This document shows, in pieces, positions 51,533 through 61,654 of a DNA stretch of 64,000 nt. The translations under genes and the position numbers were made by a program. The stretch lies in NCBI RefSeq assembly GCF_019049625.1, contig NZ_JAFMOY010000121.1, forward strand, positions 62,001-126,000, given 5' to 3'. The notes beneath the pieces were generated by a model. That model was not told the origin of the DNA. It did not search any database and saw only the letters and a program-made list of their open reading frames with translations. This DNA is from Rahnella ecdela. GTDB lineage: Bacteria; Pseudomonadota; Gammaproteobacteria; Enterobacterales; Enterobacteriaceae. How positions within the stretch are numbered: position 1 is the stretch's first letter; every line of letters starts with the position of its first letter.

Positions 51533-52582
51533 ATGGCAACTGGCAAGCTGCCCGATGCTGGGCAGATCCTGAATTCTTTAATCAACAGCGTTCTGCTGTT
51601 GGACGACGATTTGGCTGTGCATTACGCCAACCCGGCGGCTCAGCAGTTACTGGCGCAAAGTTCCCGCAAACTTTTTGGCACCCCTTTGCCAGAACTGGTG
51701 GGATATTTTTCGCTCAACATTGAGTTAATGCGTGAAAGTCTGACAGCCGGACAGGGCTTTACAGACAGCGAAGTGACCTTAGTCGTCGATGGCCGCGCGC
51801 ATGTATTGTCACTGACCGCGCAGATGCTGCCGGAGGGTTTCATTCTGGTCGAACTGGCGCCGATGGATAATCAGCGACGACTCAGTCAGGAACAATTGCA
51901 ACATGCTCAGCAGGTTGCAGCCCGGGATTTAATCCGCGGCCTCGCGCACGAAATTAAAAATCCGCTTGGCGGTTTGCGTGGTGCAGCTCAGTTATTATCA
52001 AGAGCGCTGCCGGATCCGGCTTTGCTGGAATACACCAAAGTCATTATTGAGCAAGCAGATCGCCTGCGTAATCTGGTGGACAGATTGCTGGGGCCGCAAC
52101 GACCGAGCCAGCACATTACACAAAGTATTCATCAGGTTGCAGAGCGCGTTTGCCAGCTGGTGTCGATGGAAAAACCCGATAACGTTCAGCTGGTGCGGGA
52201 CTATGACCCGAGCCTGCCGGAACTGGCACACGACCCTGATCAGATAGAACAGATTTTATTGAATATCACCCGCAATGCCTTACAGGCGCTGGGGGAGGAA
52301 GGCGGCACAATTACACTGCGCACGCGGACTGCTTTCCAGATTACGTTACACGGCGTGCGTTATCGTCTGGCGGCACGAATCGATATTGAAGATGACGGCC
52401 CCGGCGTACCGGCACATTTGCAGGACACTCTTTTTTACCCCATGGTCAGTGGCCGCGAAGGGGGCACCGGTTTGGGCCTTTCCATCGCGCGCAGTTTGAT
52501 TGATCAGCATTCGGGTAAAGTTGAATTTAACAGTTGGCCAGGACATACCGAATTCTCGGTTTACCTGCCTATTCGCCAGTGA
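51533..52582 (+). CDS. glnL: Nitrogen sensor histidine kinase NtrB
   Basis: A cytosolic kinase/phosphatase that, under control of PII (GlnB), phosphorylates NtrC when nitrogen is short. The start at 51533 ([19 protein letters not shown]) gives 349 residues, as in E. coli; the frame from 51503 is rejected. A PAS domain (residues about 10-110) precedes the H-box with His139 in [13 protein letters not shown] and the ATP-binding blocks N ([10 protein letters not shown]), G1 (IEDDGPGVP) and G2 ([10 protein letters not shown]). No membrane segments. Eight bases from the glnL stop to the glnG start. Confidence 0.97.
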   Translation: MATGKLPDAGQILNSLINSVLLLDDDLAVHYANPAAQQLLAQSSRKLFGTPLPELVGYFSLNIELMRESLTAGQGFTDSEVTLVVDGRAHVLSLTAQMLPEGFILVELAPMDNQRRLSQEQLQHAQQVAARDLIRGLAHEIKNPLGGLRGAAQLLSRALPDPALLEYTKVIIEQADRLRNLVDRLLGPQRPSQHITQSIHQVAERVCQLVSMEKPDNVQLVRDYDPSLPELAHDPDQIEQILLNITRNALQALGEEGGTITLRTRTAFQITLHGVRYRLAARIDIEDDGPGVPAHLQDTLFYPMVSGREGGTGLGLSIARSLIDQHSGKVEFNSWPGHTEFSVYLPIRQ

Positions 52583-52589
52583 GGTTCTT

Positions 52590-54002
52590 ATGCAACGAGG
52601 GATAGTCTGGATCGTCGATGACGATAGCTCCATCCGCTGGGTACTTGAACGTGCGCTCACTGGAGCCGGTTTAACCTGCACCACGTTTGACAGCGGCAAT
52701 GAAGTGCTTGATGCCATTGCGACTCAAACCCCTGACGTTTTGTTATCAGATATCCGTATGCCCGGGATGGACGGTTTAGCGCTGTTAAAACAGATTAAAC
52801 AACGCCACCCCATGCTTCCGGTCATCATAATGACAGCACACTCCGATCTGGATGCCGCGGTCAGCGCCTATCAGCAAGGCGCATTTGATTATCTGCCAAA
52901 ACCTTTCGACATTGACGAAGCCGTGGCACTGGTTGAACGTGCCATCAGCCATTATCAGGAACAACAGCAACCGGCACGCAGCCAGCCTTCGAGCGGCCCG
53001 ACGGCGGATATTATCGGCGAAGCGCCAGCCATGCAGGACGTGTTCCGCATCATCGGTCGCTTGTCCCGCTCCTCAATCAGCGTGCTGATTAACGGGGAAT
53101 CAGGAACCGGTAAAGAGCTGGTCGCTCATGCTTTACACCGCCACAGCCCGCGCGCCAAAGCGCCTTTTATCGCGCTGAACATGGCGGCTATCCCGAAGGA
53201 CCTGATCGAGTCAGAATTATTCGGCCACGAGAAAGGGGCGTTTACTGGCGCTAACACCATCCGTCAGGGACGTTTTGAGCAGGCCGATAATGGCACGCTG
53301 TTCCTCGATGAAATCGGTGATATGCCGCTCGATGTGCAAACCCGCCTTCTGCGCGTGCTGGCAGACGGTCAGTTCTATCGTGTGGGCGGTTATGCGCCGG
53401 TGAAAGTGGATGTGCGCATTATCGCCGCGACTCACCAGAATCTGGAGCTGCGGGTTCAGGAAGGTAAATTCCGTGAGGATTTATTCCACCGCCTGAACGT
53501 TATCCGCGTCCATCTGCCACCGCTGCGTGAACGTCGCGAAGATATTCCGCGTCTGGCACGTTACTTCCTGCAAGTCGCGGCAAAAGAACTGGGTGTGGAA
53601 GCGAAAAACCTGCATCCGGAAACGGAAACCGCGCTGACGCGTCTGCCGTGGCAAGGCAACGTGCGCCAGCTGGAAAACACCTGTCGCTGGTTAACAGTGA
53701 TGGCGGCCGGTCAGGAAGTACTGATTCAGGATTTACCGAGCGAACTGTTTGAAACCTCTGCCCCGGAAACCGGTGGTCAGAGCCTGCCGGACAGCTGGGC
53801 GACGTTGCTGGCGCAATGGGCCGACCGCGCCCTGCGTTCCGGTCATCAAAATCTTTTGTCCGAAGCGCAGCCTGAAATGGAGCGCACTTTGCTGACGACA
53901 GCATTGCGCCACACGCAGGGACATAAGCAGGAAGCCGCACGCCTGCTGGGTTGGGGGCGCAATACCCTGACCCGTAAGTTGAAAGAACTGGGCATGGAAT
54001 AA
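52590..54002 (+). CDS. glnG: Nitrogen response regulator NtrC
   Basis: A sigma-54 activator that turns on glnA and other nitrogen genes. The start at 52590 has GAGG upstream and gives 470 residues (E. coli 469); the frame from 52500 overlaps glnL and is rejected. Receiver domain with phospho-accepting D54 (LLSDIRMPG), AAA+ domain with Walker [11 protein letters not shown], the GAFTGA loop that contacts sigma-54, Walker [11 protein letters not shown], and a C-terminal Fis-type helix-turn-helix ([20 protein letters not shown]). Its own likely sites lie upstream of glnA. Confidence 0.97.
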   Translation: MQRGIVWIVDDDSSIRWVLERALTGAGLTCTTFDSGNEVLDAIATQTPDVLLSDIRMPGMDGLALLKQIKQRHPMLPVIIMTAHSDLDAAVSAYQQGAFDYLPKPFDIDEAVALVERAISHYQEQQQPARSQPSSGPTADIIGEAPAMQDVFRIIGRLSRSSISVLINGESGTGKELVAHALHRHSPRAKAPFIALNMAAIPKDLIESELFGHEKGAFTGANTIRQGRFEQADNGTLFLDEIGDMPLDVQTRLLRVLADGQFYRVGGYAPVKVDVRIIAATHQNLELRVQEGKFREDLFHRLNVIRVHLPPLRERREDIPRLARYFLQVAAKELGVEAKNLHPETETALTRLPWQGNVRQLENTCRWLTVMAAGQEVLIQDLPSELFETSAPETGGQSLPDSWATLLAQWADRALRSGHQNLLSEAQPEMERTLLTTALRHTQGHKQEAARLLGWGRNTLTRKLKELGME

Positions 54003-54025
54003 AAGCCCAGATGCCAGAAAGCAAA

Positions 54026-54049
54026 ACAGCCGCATAAGCGGCTGTTTTT
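54026..54049. terminator. Bidirectional terminator between glnG and hemN
   Basis: Eight-bp stem ACAGCCGC-ATAA-GCGGCTGT with AAAA and TTTTT flanks, between convergent genes. Confidence 0.9.
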
Positions 54050-54065
54050 GTTTGTAGCAATGAAA

Positions 54066-55439
54066 TCAGATCACTCGGGAGAACTGCTGCTGACGTACCT
54101 GCTGGCGCAAATAAATATCAAAGCACATGCAGATATTACGGATAAGTAAACGTCCGCGTGGCGTGACCTGAATATGCTTATCACTCACCTCAACCAGCCC
54201 GTCCTCTGCCAGTGGTTTAAGCAGGGCCAGATCGTCGGCGAAATACTCGGTAAAGCGGATGCCATAATGTTGTTCGATATCGGCAAAACTCAGCTCAAAA
54301 TGGCAGATCAGCGATTTAATCACATCGCGGCGCAGGCAATCGTCATCAGTCATTTCCAGACCGCGCCATAGTGCGTTCCCCTGCTCTTCCACTCTGGCGT
54401 AATATGTTTTGAGGTCTTTCTCGTTCTGTGCGTAGGTATCGCCCAGCATACTGATGGCTGATACACCCATGCCCAGCAAATCGCTGTCGCCCCGCGTGGT
54501 ATATCCCTGGAAATTGCGGTGCAGTTTGCCTTCGCGCTGGGCAATCGCCAGTTCGTCGTCTGGACGGGCAAAGTGATCCATCCCGATAAAGCGGTAACCA
54601 GAGGCGGTCAGCGAGGCGATGGTTTCCTGCAGAATTTTCAACTTCTCTTCTGCGCCGGGCAGATCGGCATCTTTGATTTTACGCTGAGCGGCAAATAGTG
54701 TAGGCATGTGCGCGTAATTGAACACGCTAAGACGATCCGGGTTCAGCTCTGCAACACGTTGCAGCGTATAAGCAAAACTTTCCGCCGTTTGTTTCGGCAG
54801 GCCGTAAATCAGATCGATATTGGTGGAGTTGAAGCCCAGCGCACGGGCGCGTTCAATCAGCGCAAAGATGAAGTCTTCATCCTGTTCGCGGTTCACCAGA
54901 CGCTGCACTTCTTTATTGAAATCCTGCACGCCCATACTCAGACGATTAAAGCCTTCGCTGCGCAGATGATCGAGCACATCCAGCTCAATTTCGCGTGGAT
55001 CCACCTCAAGTGACATTTCTGCATCAGGCAGAATATCAAAGTGTGCCCTCAGAAGGCCCATCAGACGGCTTATCTGCGCTTTATTAAGGTAAGTGGGAGT
55101 ACCACCGCCCCAGTGCAACTGACTGACCTGACGGCCCTTAAAGAGCGGCGCACGGTGGCTTATCTCTTTCTCAAGCACGTTGAGATATTCTTCGGCTTTA
55201 TGCTGCTGACGGGTCACCAGTTTATTACAGCCGCAGAAATAGCAGAGCTTATGGCAGAAAGGGATATGCACATACAGGGAAAGGGAGCGATCAGGATAAC
55301 GAACAGCCGCTTTCTTAAAAGCCGCATCGTCGTAGCTTTCGCTGAATTCGAGTGCTGTTGGGTAGGATGTGTATCGCGGACCTGAATAGTTGTACTTCTG
55401 GATCAGCGCTAAATCCCAGACGGTGGTCTGTTCTGACAT
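54066..55439 (-). CDS. hemN: Oxygen-independent coproporphyrinogen III dehydrogenase
   Basis: A radical-SAM enzyme that makes protoporphyrinogen IX without oxygen. It has 457 residues, as in E. coli. The [4Fe-4S] motif is HIPFCHKLCYFCGC at about residues 55-68 (CxxxCxxC), followed by HWGGGTPTYL and SMGVQDFNKEVQ. The ribosome site GGAG lies within the end of the small upstream ORF, and the gap is 7 bases, so yihI, the small ORF and hemN are likely one transcript. Confidence 0.97.
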   Translation of the reverse strand: MSEQTTVWDLALIQKYNYSGPRYTSYPTALEFSESYDDAAFKKAAVRYPDRSLSLYVHIPFCHKLCYFCGCNKLVTRQQHKAEEYLNVLEKEISHRAPLFKGRQVSQLHWGGGTPTYLNKAQISRLMGLLRAHFDILPDAEMSLEVDPREIELDVLDHLRSEGFNRLSMGVQDFNKEVQRLVNREQDEDFIFALIERARALGFNSTNIDLIYGLPKQTAESFAYTLQRVAELNPDRLSVFNYAHMPTLFAAQRKIKDADLPGAEEKLKILQETIASLTASGYRFIGMDHFARPDDELAIAQREGKLHRNFQGYTTRGDSDLLGMGVSAISMLGDTYAQNEKDLKTYYARVEEQGNALWRGLEMTDDDCLRRDVIKSLICHFELSFADIEQHYGIRFTEYFADDLALLKPLAEDGLVEVSDKHIQVTPRGRLLIRNICMCFDIYLRQQVRQQQFSRVI

Positions 55440-55446
55440 GGGTGAC

Positions 55447-55623
55447 TTACTCCTTCCGGCGTCGGATGCTGCCGGTTTCCCTTACAGGCAGGCTTTTGGC
55501 CTGCCTTACAAAGGTCGCTCTGCGCAAACGTGCTTTGGTTTTCGATAACCGTCGTAGTTTACCGAATAACCAAAGGAGATAACATGCAAAGAGTAAGGCT
55601 ATTGCCGGAATGACCCAGCGCAT
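55447..55623 (-). CDS. 58-residue small membrane protein between yihI and hemN
   Basis: A short frame from ATG at 55623 to TAA at 55447. The product starts MRWVIPAIALLFACYLLWLF, one clear transmembrane helix, followed by a strongly basic tail (GKLRRLSKTKARLRRATF, ending GSIRRRKE). It starts 3 bases below the yihI stop, and its stop lies 7 bases above the hemN start, exactly filling the gap between two genes on the same strand; its own end supplies the hemN ribosome site. That tight packing is the main support for it being real. I do not recognise the protein. Vibrio-type genomes have, as I recall, a longer single-helix DUF2489 protein at this place, so this may be a shortened relative. Confidence 0.72.
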   Translation of the reverse strand: MRWVIPAIALLFACYLLWLFGKLRRLSKTKARLRRATFVRQAKSLPVRETGSIRRRKE

Positions 55624-55626
55624 CGC

Positions 55627-56178
55627 TTAGAAACCTTCTTTAGGATTCCCGCGTTTTAGCAACTGCATCATATCTTCGTTCTTCTCTTCTTCTTCGTCAT
55701 CTTCGTCGTCGCCAAGTTCGATACCGAGGATTTCCATCAGAACATCAATACGATCCAGAGTCTGGTCAACATAAGCCTGATCTTCTGCGCTCAGCGCTTT
55801 GCCATCGTCGATAAGATCGAGCAGGGAATCCAGACGCTCATCATTTTCTAATAATGTCAGTTCTTCTTGCGGAGACATTTTTGGTTTTGCTTCCGGCTTC
55901 ACCTGCGCCGCTTTCTTCGCTTTCGCTGCATTGTTTGTGACGGTTTCCACGATTAATGGCACAGCTTTTTTACTGCCGATACGTGGATCAGTTTTTTTAG
56001 CGCCAGCCCCGCTTTGATTCTGGGCAGCGTCCGGGTTTGCGCGTGAGCCTGCTTTGTGGCCACGGCGCTTGTTGTCACGCTTGCGTTCGCGCGCTTCGAT
56101 ATCAAGCTCTACACGACTTTTCTTCTTTGTTTTAGCTGTCGCGGTATTGGCGCGCGGTGCTTTCGCTGGCTGTTTCAT
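55627..56178 (-). CDS. yihI: Der GTPase-activating protein YihI
   Basis: A 183-residue protein (E. coli 169) that stimulates the GTPase Der and so modulates 50S assembly. The N-terminal third is very basic and low complexity ([38 protein letters not shown]). The conserved C-terminal core [20 protein letters not shown] (about 103-122) ends in an acidic tract [13 protein letters not shown]. First gene of yihI-small ORF-hemN. Confidence 0.94.
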   Translation of the reverse strand: MKQPAKAPRANTATAKTKKKSRVELDIEARERKRDNKRRGHKAGSRANPDAAQNQSGAGAKKTDPRIGSKKAVPLIVETVTNNAAKAKKAAQVKPEAKPKMSPQEELTLLENDERLDSLLDLIDDGKALSAEDQAYVDQTLDRIDVLMEILGIELGDDEDDEEEEKNEDMMQLLKRGNPKEGF

Positions 56179-56246
56179 GGCATCTGCTCTTAGGTGTGTA
56201 CATTTAGTATAGATTTGCGGCGGAATCTAGCAGAAAGCGAACAAAG

Positions 56247-56520
56247 AAAAAAGGCAGCAAGTTAACCTTGCTGCCTTTTTCTTTCCTTCCGAAGAAGGAT
56301 ATTCCTCAAACACTTTCCCTGTATAGCGTCAACGTCCCGGTTTTTCCTTTGCCTTTCAGAGCCTCCGGCTCCGTTCGTCCGTAAATCGCGATGCATTTCC
56401 CGTGATCCCTGAATGCAATATTCGTCCTTGTGTCCGTTCTCGCCTTCACCGCGTAAGAAATACTTTACCCGACTGGCACAAAGGCTCAAGATACCCGCCT
56501 GCCGACATGTAGGTTTCAGA
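56247..56520 (-). ncRNA. csrC: CsrC small RNA (CsrA antagonist)
   Basis: The yihI-engB gap is where E. coli carries csrC. Read on the minus strand, the segment has about 13 GGA motifs between 56435 and 56284, including AGGGA, ACGGA and AAGGA forms in hairpin-like settings, the hallmark of RNAs that bind CsrA. It ends with the stem GGCAGCAAG / CTTGCTGCC (56275-56253) and a T-run, then TTTCTTTG, just as E. coli CsrC ends. The 3' end is well defined; the 5' end is uncertain, anywhere from about 56440 to 56520. A frame of 87 codons on the same strand is non-coding shadow. Confidence 0.78.
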
Positions 56521-56600
56521 ACCACATAATTTTTATCTTATTGAAATTGAATAACATTAAAAAACACGGCGACAAAATAAGCGAAATAACCCGCATCATG

Positions 56601-56618
56601 AATAGCAAATGTCTTACA
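56601..56618 (-). promoter_or_regulatory. Candidate UvrY/GacA site upstream of csrC
   Basis: On the minus strand TGTAAGACATTTGCTATT contains the TGTAAG half of the UvrY/GacA consensus TGTAAG-N6-CTTACA; the second half is poor. It lies 80-100 bases or more upstream of the RNA, where BarA/UvrY sites are expected for csr RNAs. Confidence 0.4.
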
Positions 56619-56757
56619 TCATGAAGGCAATTTCCCCCGCCTTCATCTCTGTGGTCCCTTCGCCTCATCATTCGGAATTTAAAAACACGAACGCATCTCG
56701 GCTCTGTTGCAGTTATAATCGCCAGCCAGATACTCATGCCTCACGGAGACGCACGCT

Positions 56758-57408
56758 TTGACCAGCCAAACTTACAACTATCATATGACCCATTTCGTCA
56801 TGAGCGCCCCGGATATCCGGCATTTGCCATCTGACGCAGGCATTGAAGTCGCATTTGCTGGTCGTTCAAACGCCGGCAAATCCAGCGCATTGAATACTCT
56901 GACGCAGCAGAAAAGTCTCGCACGTACCAGTAAAACGCCTGGCCGTACTCAGCTCATCAACCTGTTCGAAGTGAAACCGGGGATCCGTCTGGTCGACTTA
57001 CCGGGTTACGGCTACGCTGAAGTACCGGAAGAAATGAAGCGTAAATGGCAGCGCGCACTGGGTGAATATCTGCAAATGCGTAACTCGCTGAAAGGTCTGG
57101 TTGTGCTGATGGATATCCGCCATCCGCTGAAAGATCTCGATCAGCAGATGATTCAGTGGGCTGTGGATGTTGGTACGCCGGTGATGTTGTTGCTGACTAA
57201 AGCAGACAAACTGGCATCCGGTGCGCGTCAGGCGCAGATCAAAATGGTCCGCGAAGCCGTGAAGGAATTCATGGGTGATATTCAGGTTGAAGCGTTTTCT
57301 TCACCGAAGAAAATGGGCGTGGACAAACTGAGTGATAAACTGAACACATGGTTCAGTGAAATCCCACCAGAAGTGCTGGAAGAAGAGCTTTTTGACGAAG
57401 GCGAATAA
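56758..57408 (+). CDS. engB: Ribosome biogenesis GTP-binding protein EngB (YihA/YsxC)
   Basis: A GTPase needed for late 50S assembly. It has 216 residues (E. coli 210). It starts at TTG (as in E. coli) with GGAGA about 8 bases upstream. G1 is [12 protein letters not shown] at about 35-46, G2 TPGRTQ, G3 DLPGYGYA, G4 TKADKL, G5 SSPKK. The frame [22 protein letters not shown] matches E. coli from the [16 protein letters not shown] block on. A terminator follows. Confidence 0.96.
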   Translation: MTSQTYNYHMTHFVMSAPDIRHLPSDAGIEVAFAGRSNAGKSSALNTLTQQKSLARTSKTPGRTQLINLFEVKPGIRLVDLPGYGYAEVPEEMKRKWQRALGEYLQMRNSLKGLVVLMDIRHPLKDLDQQMIQWAVDVGTPVMLLLTKADKLASGARQAQIKMVREAVKEFMGDIQVEAFSSPKKMGVDKLSDKLNTWFSEIPPEVLEEELFDEGE

Positions 57409-57452
57409 TTTTCCGCGCTTTAACGAAGAAATCTGTAAATAAAGAACACATC

Positions 57453-57479
57453 AGGGTGGCCAACAGGCTGCCCTTTTTT
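57453..57479 (+). terminator. Terminator of engB
   Basis: Imperfect stem AGGGTGGCC-AACA-GGCTGCCCT followed by six T, 45 bases after the engB stop. Confidence 0.75.
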
Positions 57480-57536
57480 ATGGCTGCAGCTTTATGACAG
57501 TCGGTCAGAAAACTGTCGTAACTCTGTGAAAAGCCC

Positions 57537-57647
57537 AATAAAAAACGCCCCAGACATAAATGCCTGGGGCGGCTAAAATATTCAGCCAAATCCGATTACG
57601 TGAAGTAAAAGGTCTGAAAGATAGAACATCTTACCTCTGTACCCTAC
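57537..57647 (-). ncRNA. spf: Spot 42 small RNA
   Basis: The minus strand reads GTAGGGTACAGAGGTAAGAT at the 5' end (57647) and GCCCCAGGC-ATTTAT-GTCTGGGGC, then TTTTTTATT, at the 3' end (57537). The first 80 bases match E. coli Spot 42 almost without change; the terminator hairpin loop differs. A -10 element TAAAGT (57660-57655) lies seven bases before the start. In E. coli it is repressed by cAMP-CRP and, with Hfq, represses galK and many catabolic genes. It lies between polA and engB, as in E. coli. Confidence 0.95.
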
Positions 57648-57793
57648 GAGAGAAACTTTACCCTATTTCCTGACAGGGAAAAAGAACTTTTTGTAGTTTA
57701 CTTACACAAAAATCGCGGTTTATGCGATCACCTTCATGATCTGAGCAGAGAATTCTGTAGCTTAATTACAAAAAAAGCTTAATAACTATTCAC

Positions 57794-60598
57794 TTAGTGA
57801 GCCTGATCCCAGTTTTCACCCGTTCCGACATCCACTTTCAACGGAACTGCCAGCGACATACTGGCTTCCATCAGGTTGCGAATTTTTTCACTCGCTGCTT
57901 CGACATCATCTTTATGCACTTCAAACACCAGTTCATCGTGTACCTGCATGATAATGCGGGCACGCGGTGCGTCTGTCTGTTTCAGCCAGGCATCGACGCT
58001 TATCATGGCGCGTTTGATAATGTCAGCCGCGGTCCCCTGCATCGGGGCGTTGATCGCGGCACGTTCAGCACCTTTACGGCGCATGGCGTTGCTGGATTTA
58101 ATGTCCGGCAGATACAGACGGCGGCCATCCAGCGTCTCAACGTAACCCTGTTCAGATGCCTTAGTACGAGTGCGCTCCATGTATTCCAATACGCCCGGAT
58201 AACGCTCGAAGTACAAATCCATATAACGCTGAGATTCTTTGCGCGGAATATTCAGCTGGCGTGACAGACCAAAGGCGCTCATGCCGTAAATCAGACCAAA
58301 GTTAATCGCTTTCGCGCTGCGACGTTGTTCACCGGAGACTTTCTCCAACGGCGTACCAAAAACTTCTGCAGCGGTTGCGCGGTGAATATCTTTGCCTTCA
58401 GCAAAGGCTTTCAGCAAACCTTCATCTTTCGATAAATGTGCCATGATACGCAATTCAATCTGTGAGTAGTCAGCCGCCAGAATGATGTAGTCCTTTGGCG
58501 CGATAAATGCCTGACGGATACGGCGCCCTTCGTCATTACGCACAGGAATGTTTTGCAGATTGGGATCGCTGGAAGACAGACGTCCCGTTGCAGTAACTGC
58601 CTGATGGTAAGAAGTATGCACGCGACCAGACTGGGGGTTGATCATCAACGGCAGTTTGTCGGTGTAAGTCGATTTCAGTTTCGCCAGACCACGATATTCC
58701 AGAATAACTTTCGGCAATGGATAATCGAGTGCCAGCTCAGCCAGAACTTCTTCATTGGTTGATGGTGCGCCACCCGGGGTTTTCTTCAGGATCGGCAATT
58801 TCTGTTTTTCGTACAAAATGGCCTGAAGCTGTTTGGTCGAAGAAAGATTAAAAGGCTCTTCGGCCAGTTCATGCGCTTTGTTTTCCAGCTCGTTCAGACG
58901 AATAGCCAGCTCTTTCGAGTGAGCAGCGAGGATATTCTGATCAATCAACACACCGGTGCGTTCGATATGCGAAAGAACAGGCACCAGCGGCATTTCAATA
59001 TCCGTGAACACCTTGGTCAGGGATTCACTTTCCTGAATGCGTGGCCAGAGTGCCTGATGCAATTGCAGCGTGACATCGGCATCTTCTGCCGCATACGGCG
59101 CCGCCTGCTCAAGCGCAATCTGGTTGAAAGTCAGCTGATTTTTGCCCTTACCGGCAATCTCTTCAAAGCCTACGGTTTTATGACCGAGATAACGATCGGC
59201 CAAACTGTCCATGTCATGACGCCCGGACACGCTATCGAGCACATAGGACTCGAGCATGGTATCGAAGGCGATACCTTTTAATTCGATGTCATAACGCAGT
59301 AAAACGCCGCGGTCGAACTTCAGGTTCTGCCCGACTTTCCGCTGATTTTCATCTTCGAGTAACGGCTTAAGTTGTTTAAGCACATCATCGCGATCCAGCT
59401 GCGACGGTGCATCAAGATAATCATGCGCCACAGGAAGATAAGCCGCTTTGCCCGCTTCCGTAGCGAAAGACAAACCGATCAGATTAGCCGTCAGCGTATC
59501 CAGACCATCCGTTTCGGTATCGAAAGCGAAAACGTCCGATGCTTTCAGATAACCGATCCACTCATCGAGAGTCGCCTGTTCCAGAATGGTGACGTAACCG
59601 TCCTGCGAAAGCTGGTTAGGTTCGACAGCAGATGCTGAAATCGTTTCTTCAGCCTGCGCGCCTTTCTTCGCTGATGCTGGCGCTTTTCCTGTCGATTTTT
59701 TGGCGCTCAGCCAGGTGCCGGATTCTACATCCGCCAGCCAGCGCTTGAATTCATAGCGACCAAAAAGCTTATGGAGTTCGTCGGCATCAGGTTCTGAAAC
59801 CGTCAGCTCTGCACAGGTCAGATCCAGCTCAACGTCCGTTTTGATAGTCGCCAGCTTGTAAGAGAGGTAAGCCACCTCTTTATTATCCGCCAGTTTTGTG
59901 GCCATGGTTTTTGAGCCACGGAAACTTAGTGTCGACACTTTATCGAGATCAGCATACAGCGCATCGAGGCCACCAATGCCTTGTAAAAGCGCCTGTGCTG
60001 TTTTCTCACCCACGCCCGGTACGCCCGGAATGTTATCCGAGGAGTCACCCATCAGCGCAAGGAAATCAATAATCAGCTCTGGTGGAACACCATATTTCTC
60101 AACAACTTCATCTGGCCCTAGGATCGCGTTATTCATGGTGTTAATCAAAGTGACGCCCGGAGTAACCAGCTGCGCCATATCTTTATCACCGGTACTGATC
60201 AGAACCGCATGTCCTGCTTTCTCGGCTTCAAGTGCCAGCGTACCGATCACGTCATCGGCCTCTACGCCGGAAACGACCAATAATGGCAGCCCCATCGCTT
60301 TCACCATTTGGTGAAGCGGCTCAATCTGAGAGCGCAGATCATCCGGCATCGGAGGGCGGTGAGACTTATACTGTTCAAACAGTTCATCACGGAAGGTTTT
60401 GCCTTTCGCGTCAAAAACCACAGCAACGTGGCTTGGGGTGTATTGCAGCAACAGACTGCGCAACATATTCAGCACACCGTACATCGCGCCGGTCGGTTCG
60501 CCCGCAGAGTTGGTCAGCGGAGGGAACGCATGGTAAGCGCGATAAAGGTAGGACGAGCCGTCCACCAGGATTAAGGGGTTTTCTGCTATCTGGGCCAT
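57794..60598 (-). CDS. polA: DNA polymerase I
   Basis: Repair and Okazaki-fragment polymerase. It has 934 residues (E. coli 928). Domains: 5'-3' exonuclease (residues 1 to about 300; [20 protein letters not shown] at the start), 3'-5' exonuclease ([19 protein letters not shown] near 357, acidic residues present) and family A polymerase (about 520-934), with motif [14 protein letters not shown], motif [21 protein letters not shown] and motif [12 protein letters not shown]. All catalytic residues are visible. Confidence 0.98.
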   Translation of the reverse strand: MAQIAENPLILVDGSSYLYRAYHAFPPLTNSAGEPTGAMYGVLNMLRSLLLQYTPSHVAVVFDAKGKTFRDELFEQYKSHRPPMPDDLRSQIEPLHQMVKAMGLPLLVVSGVEADDVIGTLALEAEKAGHAVLISTGDKDMAQLVTPGVTLINTMNNAILGPDEVVEKYGVPPELIIDFLALMGDSSDNIPGVPGVGEKTAQALLQGIGGLDALYADLDKVSTLSFRGSKTMATKLADNKEVAYLSYKLATIKTDVELDLTCAELTVSEPDADELHKLFGRYEFKRWLADVESGTWLSAKKSTGKAPASAKKGAQAEETISASAVEPNQLSQDGYVTILEQATLDEWIGYLKASDVFAFDTETDGLDTLTANLIGLSFATEAGKAAYLPVAHDYLDAPSQLDRDDVLKQLKPLLEDENQRKVGQNLKFDRGVLLRYDIELKGIAFDTMLESYVLDSVSGRHDMDSLADRYLGHKTVGFEEIAGKGKNQLTFNQIALEQAAPYAAEDADVTLQLHQALWPRIQESESLTKVFTDIEMPLVPVLSHIERTGVLIDQNILAAHSKELAIRLNELENKAHELAEEPFNLSSTKQLQAILYEKQKLPILKKTPGGAPSTNEEVLAELALDYPLPKVILEYRGLAKLKSTYTDKLPLMINPQSGRVHTSYHQAVTATGRLSSSDPNLQNIPVRNDEGRRIRQAFIAPKDYIILAADYSQIELRIMAHLSKDEGLLKAFAEGKDIHRATAAEVFGTPLEKVSGEQRRSAKAINFGLIYGMSAFGLSRQLNIPRKESQRYMDLYFERYPGVLEYMERTRTKASEQGYVETLDGRRLYLPDIKSSNAMRRKGAERAAINAPMQGTAADIIKRAMISVDAWLKQTDAPRARIIMQVHDELVFEVHKDDVEAASEKIRNLMEASMSLAVPLKVDVGTGENWDQAH

Positions 60599-60712
60599 AA
60601 CTCTTCTTTATTCGTGATCAGACATGCTCTAAGGATGCCATAGCCAGCGGGAAAGACGAACCTTGAGAAGGAAATTCATTGCGAAGTTGCGAGGGATCTC
60701 GAAGGATCACCC

Positions 60713-60721
60713 TGTGGATAA
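60713..60721 (-). promoter_or_regulatory. Perfect DnaA box upstream of polA
   Basis: TTATCCACA on the minus strand, 115-123 bases before the polA start. DnaA has been reported to stimulate polA expression in E. coli, and this site is suitably placed. Confidence 0.6.
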
Positions 60722-60946
60722 CTTTGTGAATAGTTTTAATAGGAAATTAATACGGGATGTTAATCTAAAAAACCATCAGGATTTTAACTACGTGTTTCAT
60801 CAGGTTATACGAATGGTTTATGAAATATTGATGTAATAGAAGTTTAATAGCTATTGTGGATAGTAATATTTATCGGAAAACTTTCTGGAGGGATTTTTAT
60901 ATTTACATCGATAATAATTTTCTGAATTTCAATTCTTTGAAGATAT

Positions 60947-60970
60947 AACGCCAGCCCGAAAGCTGGCGTT
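60947..60970 (-). terminator. Terminator of dsbA
   Basis: Nine-bp stem AACGCCAGC / GCTGGCGTT, starting 15 bases after the dsbA stop on the minus strand; the following tract (ATATC) is poor in T, so strength is unclear. Confidence 0.7.
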
Positions 60971-60984
60971 AAGATCAGGAATTC

Positions 60985-61608
60985 TTATTTTTTGTTCGCT
61001 AAGAAGTTGATCACATCAGAATATTGTTTAACGTACATATCCATTGAGCTGGTATCAAGTCCGTCATTTTTAACCATATATTTGCCGTTCACAAATACAG
61101 AAGGAACGCCTTGCAGACCCAGATCAGCAGCGGCTTTCTCTTGTTGAACAACCAGAGATTTCACGACAAAGCTGTTAAGTGCGGCATCATAATCTTCGCC
61201 TTTCACACCCGCCTGAATAAAGACTTTACGGATATCGTCAGCATTCTGAACTGATTGCTGTTTTTGCACAGCATCAAACATCAGCGGGCTTACTTTGTCT
61301 TCAACACCCAGAGCAATCGCAACAGCCCAGGCTTGAGTTAATTGTTTACCCAGCGGCCCCAGGAATTCGACGTGATATTTGGTGTATTTAACATCTTTAG
61401 GCAGGTTCTTACGGATGTTGTCAGAGACATGCCAGACTTGTTCAAACTGGTAGCAGTGCGGGCAATAAAATGAGAAGAACTCGAGTACCTGTGGCTCATT
61501 GGCAACGGTTTTATCTAAAGTAACGTACTGTGCGCCATCAGAGAATTGCGCGGCAGACACACTGAAGGCCATAACCATACCAACCAATGCCAGGAATATC
61601 TTTTTCAT
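60985..61608 (-). CDS. dsbA: Periplasmic thiol:disulfide oxidoreductase DsbA
   Basis: Introduces disulfide bonds into exported proteins; reoxidised by DsbB. It has 207 residues (E. coli 208). The signal peptide [20 protein letters not shown] is cut before QFSDG. The thioredoxin active site is FYCPHCYQF near residue 49, and the cis-proline loop is [11 protein letters not shown] near 170. It starts 46 bases below the srkA stop, so cotranscription srkA-dsbA, known in E. coli, is likely. Confidence 0.97.
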   Translation of the reverse strand: MKKIFLALVGMVMAFSVSAAQFSDGAQYVTLDKTVANEPQVLEFFSFYCPHCYQFEQVWHVSDNIRKNLPKDVKYTKYHVEFLGPLGKQLTQAWAVAIALGVEDKVSPLMFDAVQKQQSVQNADDIRKVFIQAGVKGEDYDAALNSFVVKSLVVQQEKAAADLGLQGVPSVFVNGKYMVKNDGLDTSSMDMYVKQYSDVINFLANKK

Positions 61609-61654
61609 ATAAAGCCTATCTCCATTTAATTAAACTTCGAACATTAATCATGAA

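Larger units (their letters stand above)
60599..60984. other. AT-rich polA-dsbA intergenic region with DnaA boxes
   Basis: A 386-base gap, very AT-rich. It holds the dsbA terminator (60947-60970) and the polA promoter. A perfect DnaA box lies at 60713-60721 (TTATCCACA on the minus strand), with one-mismatch relatives at 60725-60733 and 60855-60863. No coding frame is credible. Confidence 0.6.

Noticed and set aside
56262-56737. Two short minus-strand frames in the yihI-engB gap
   Set aside because: They coincide with the csrC RNA and its upstream region; GGA-rich RNA gives artificial codons.
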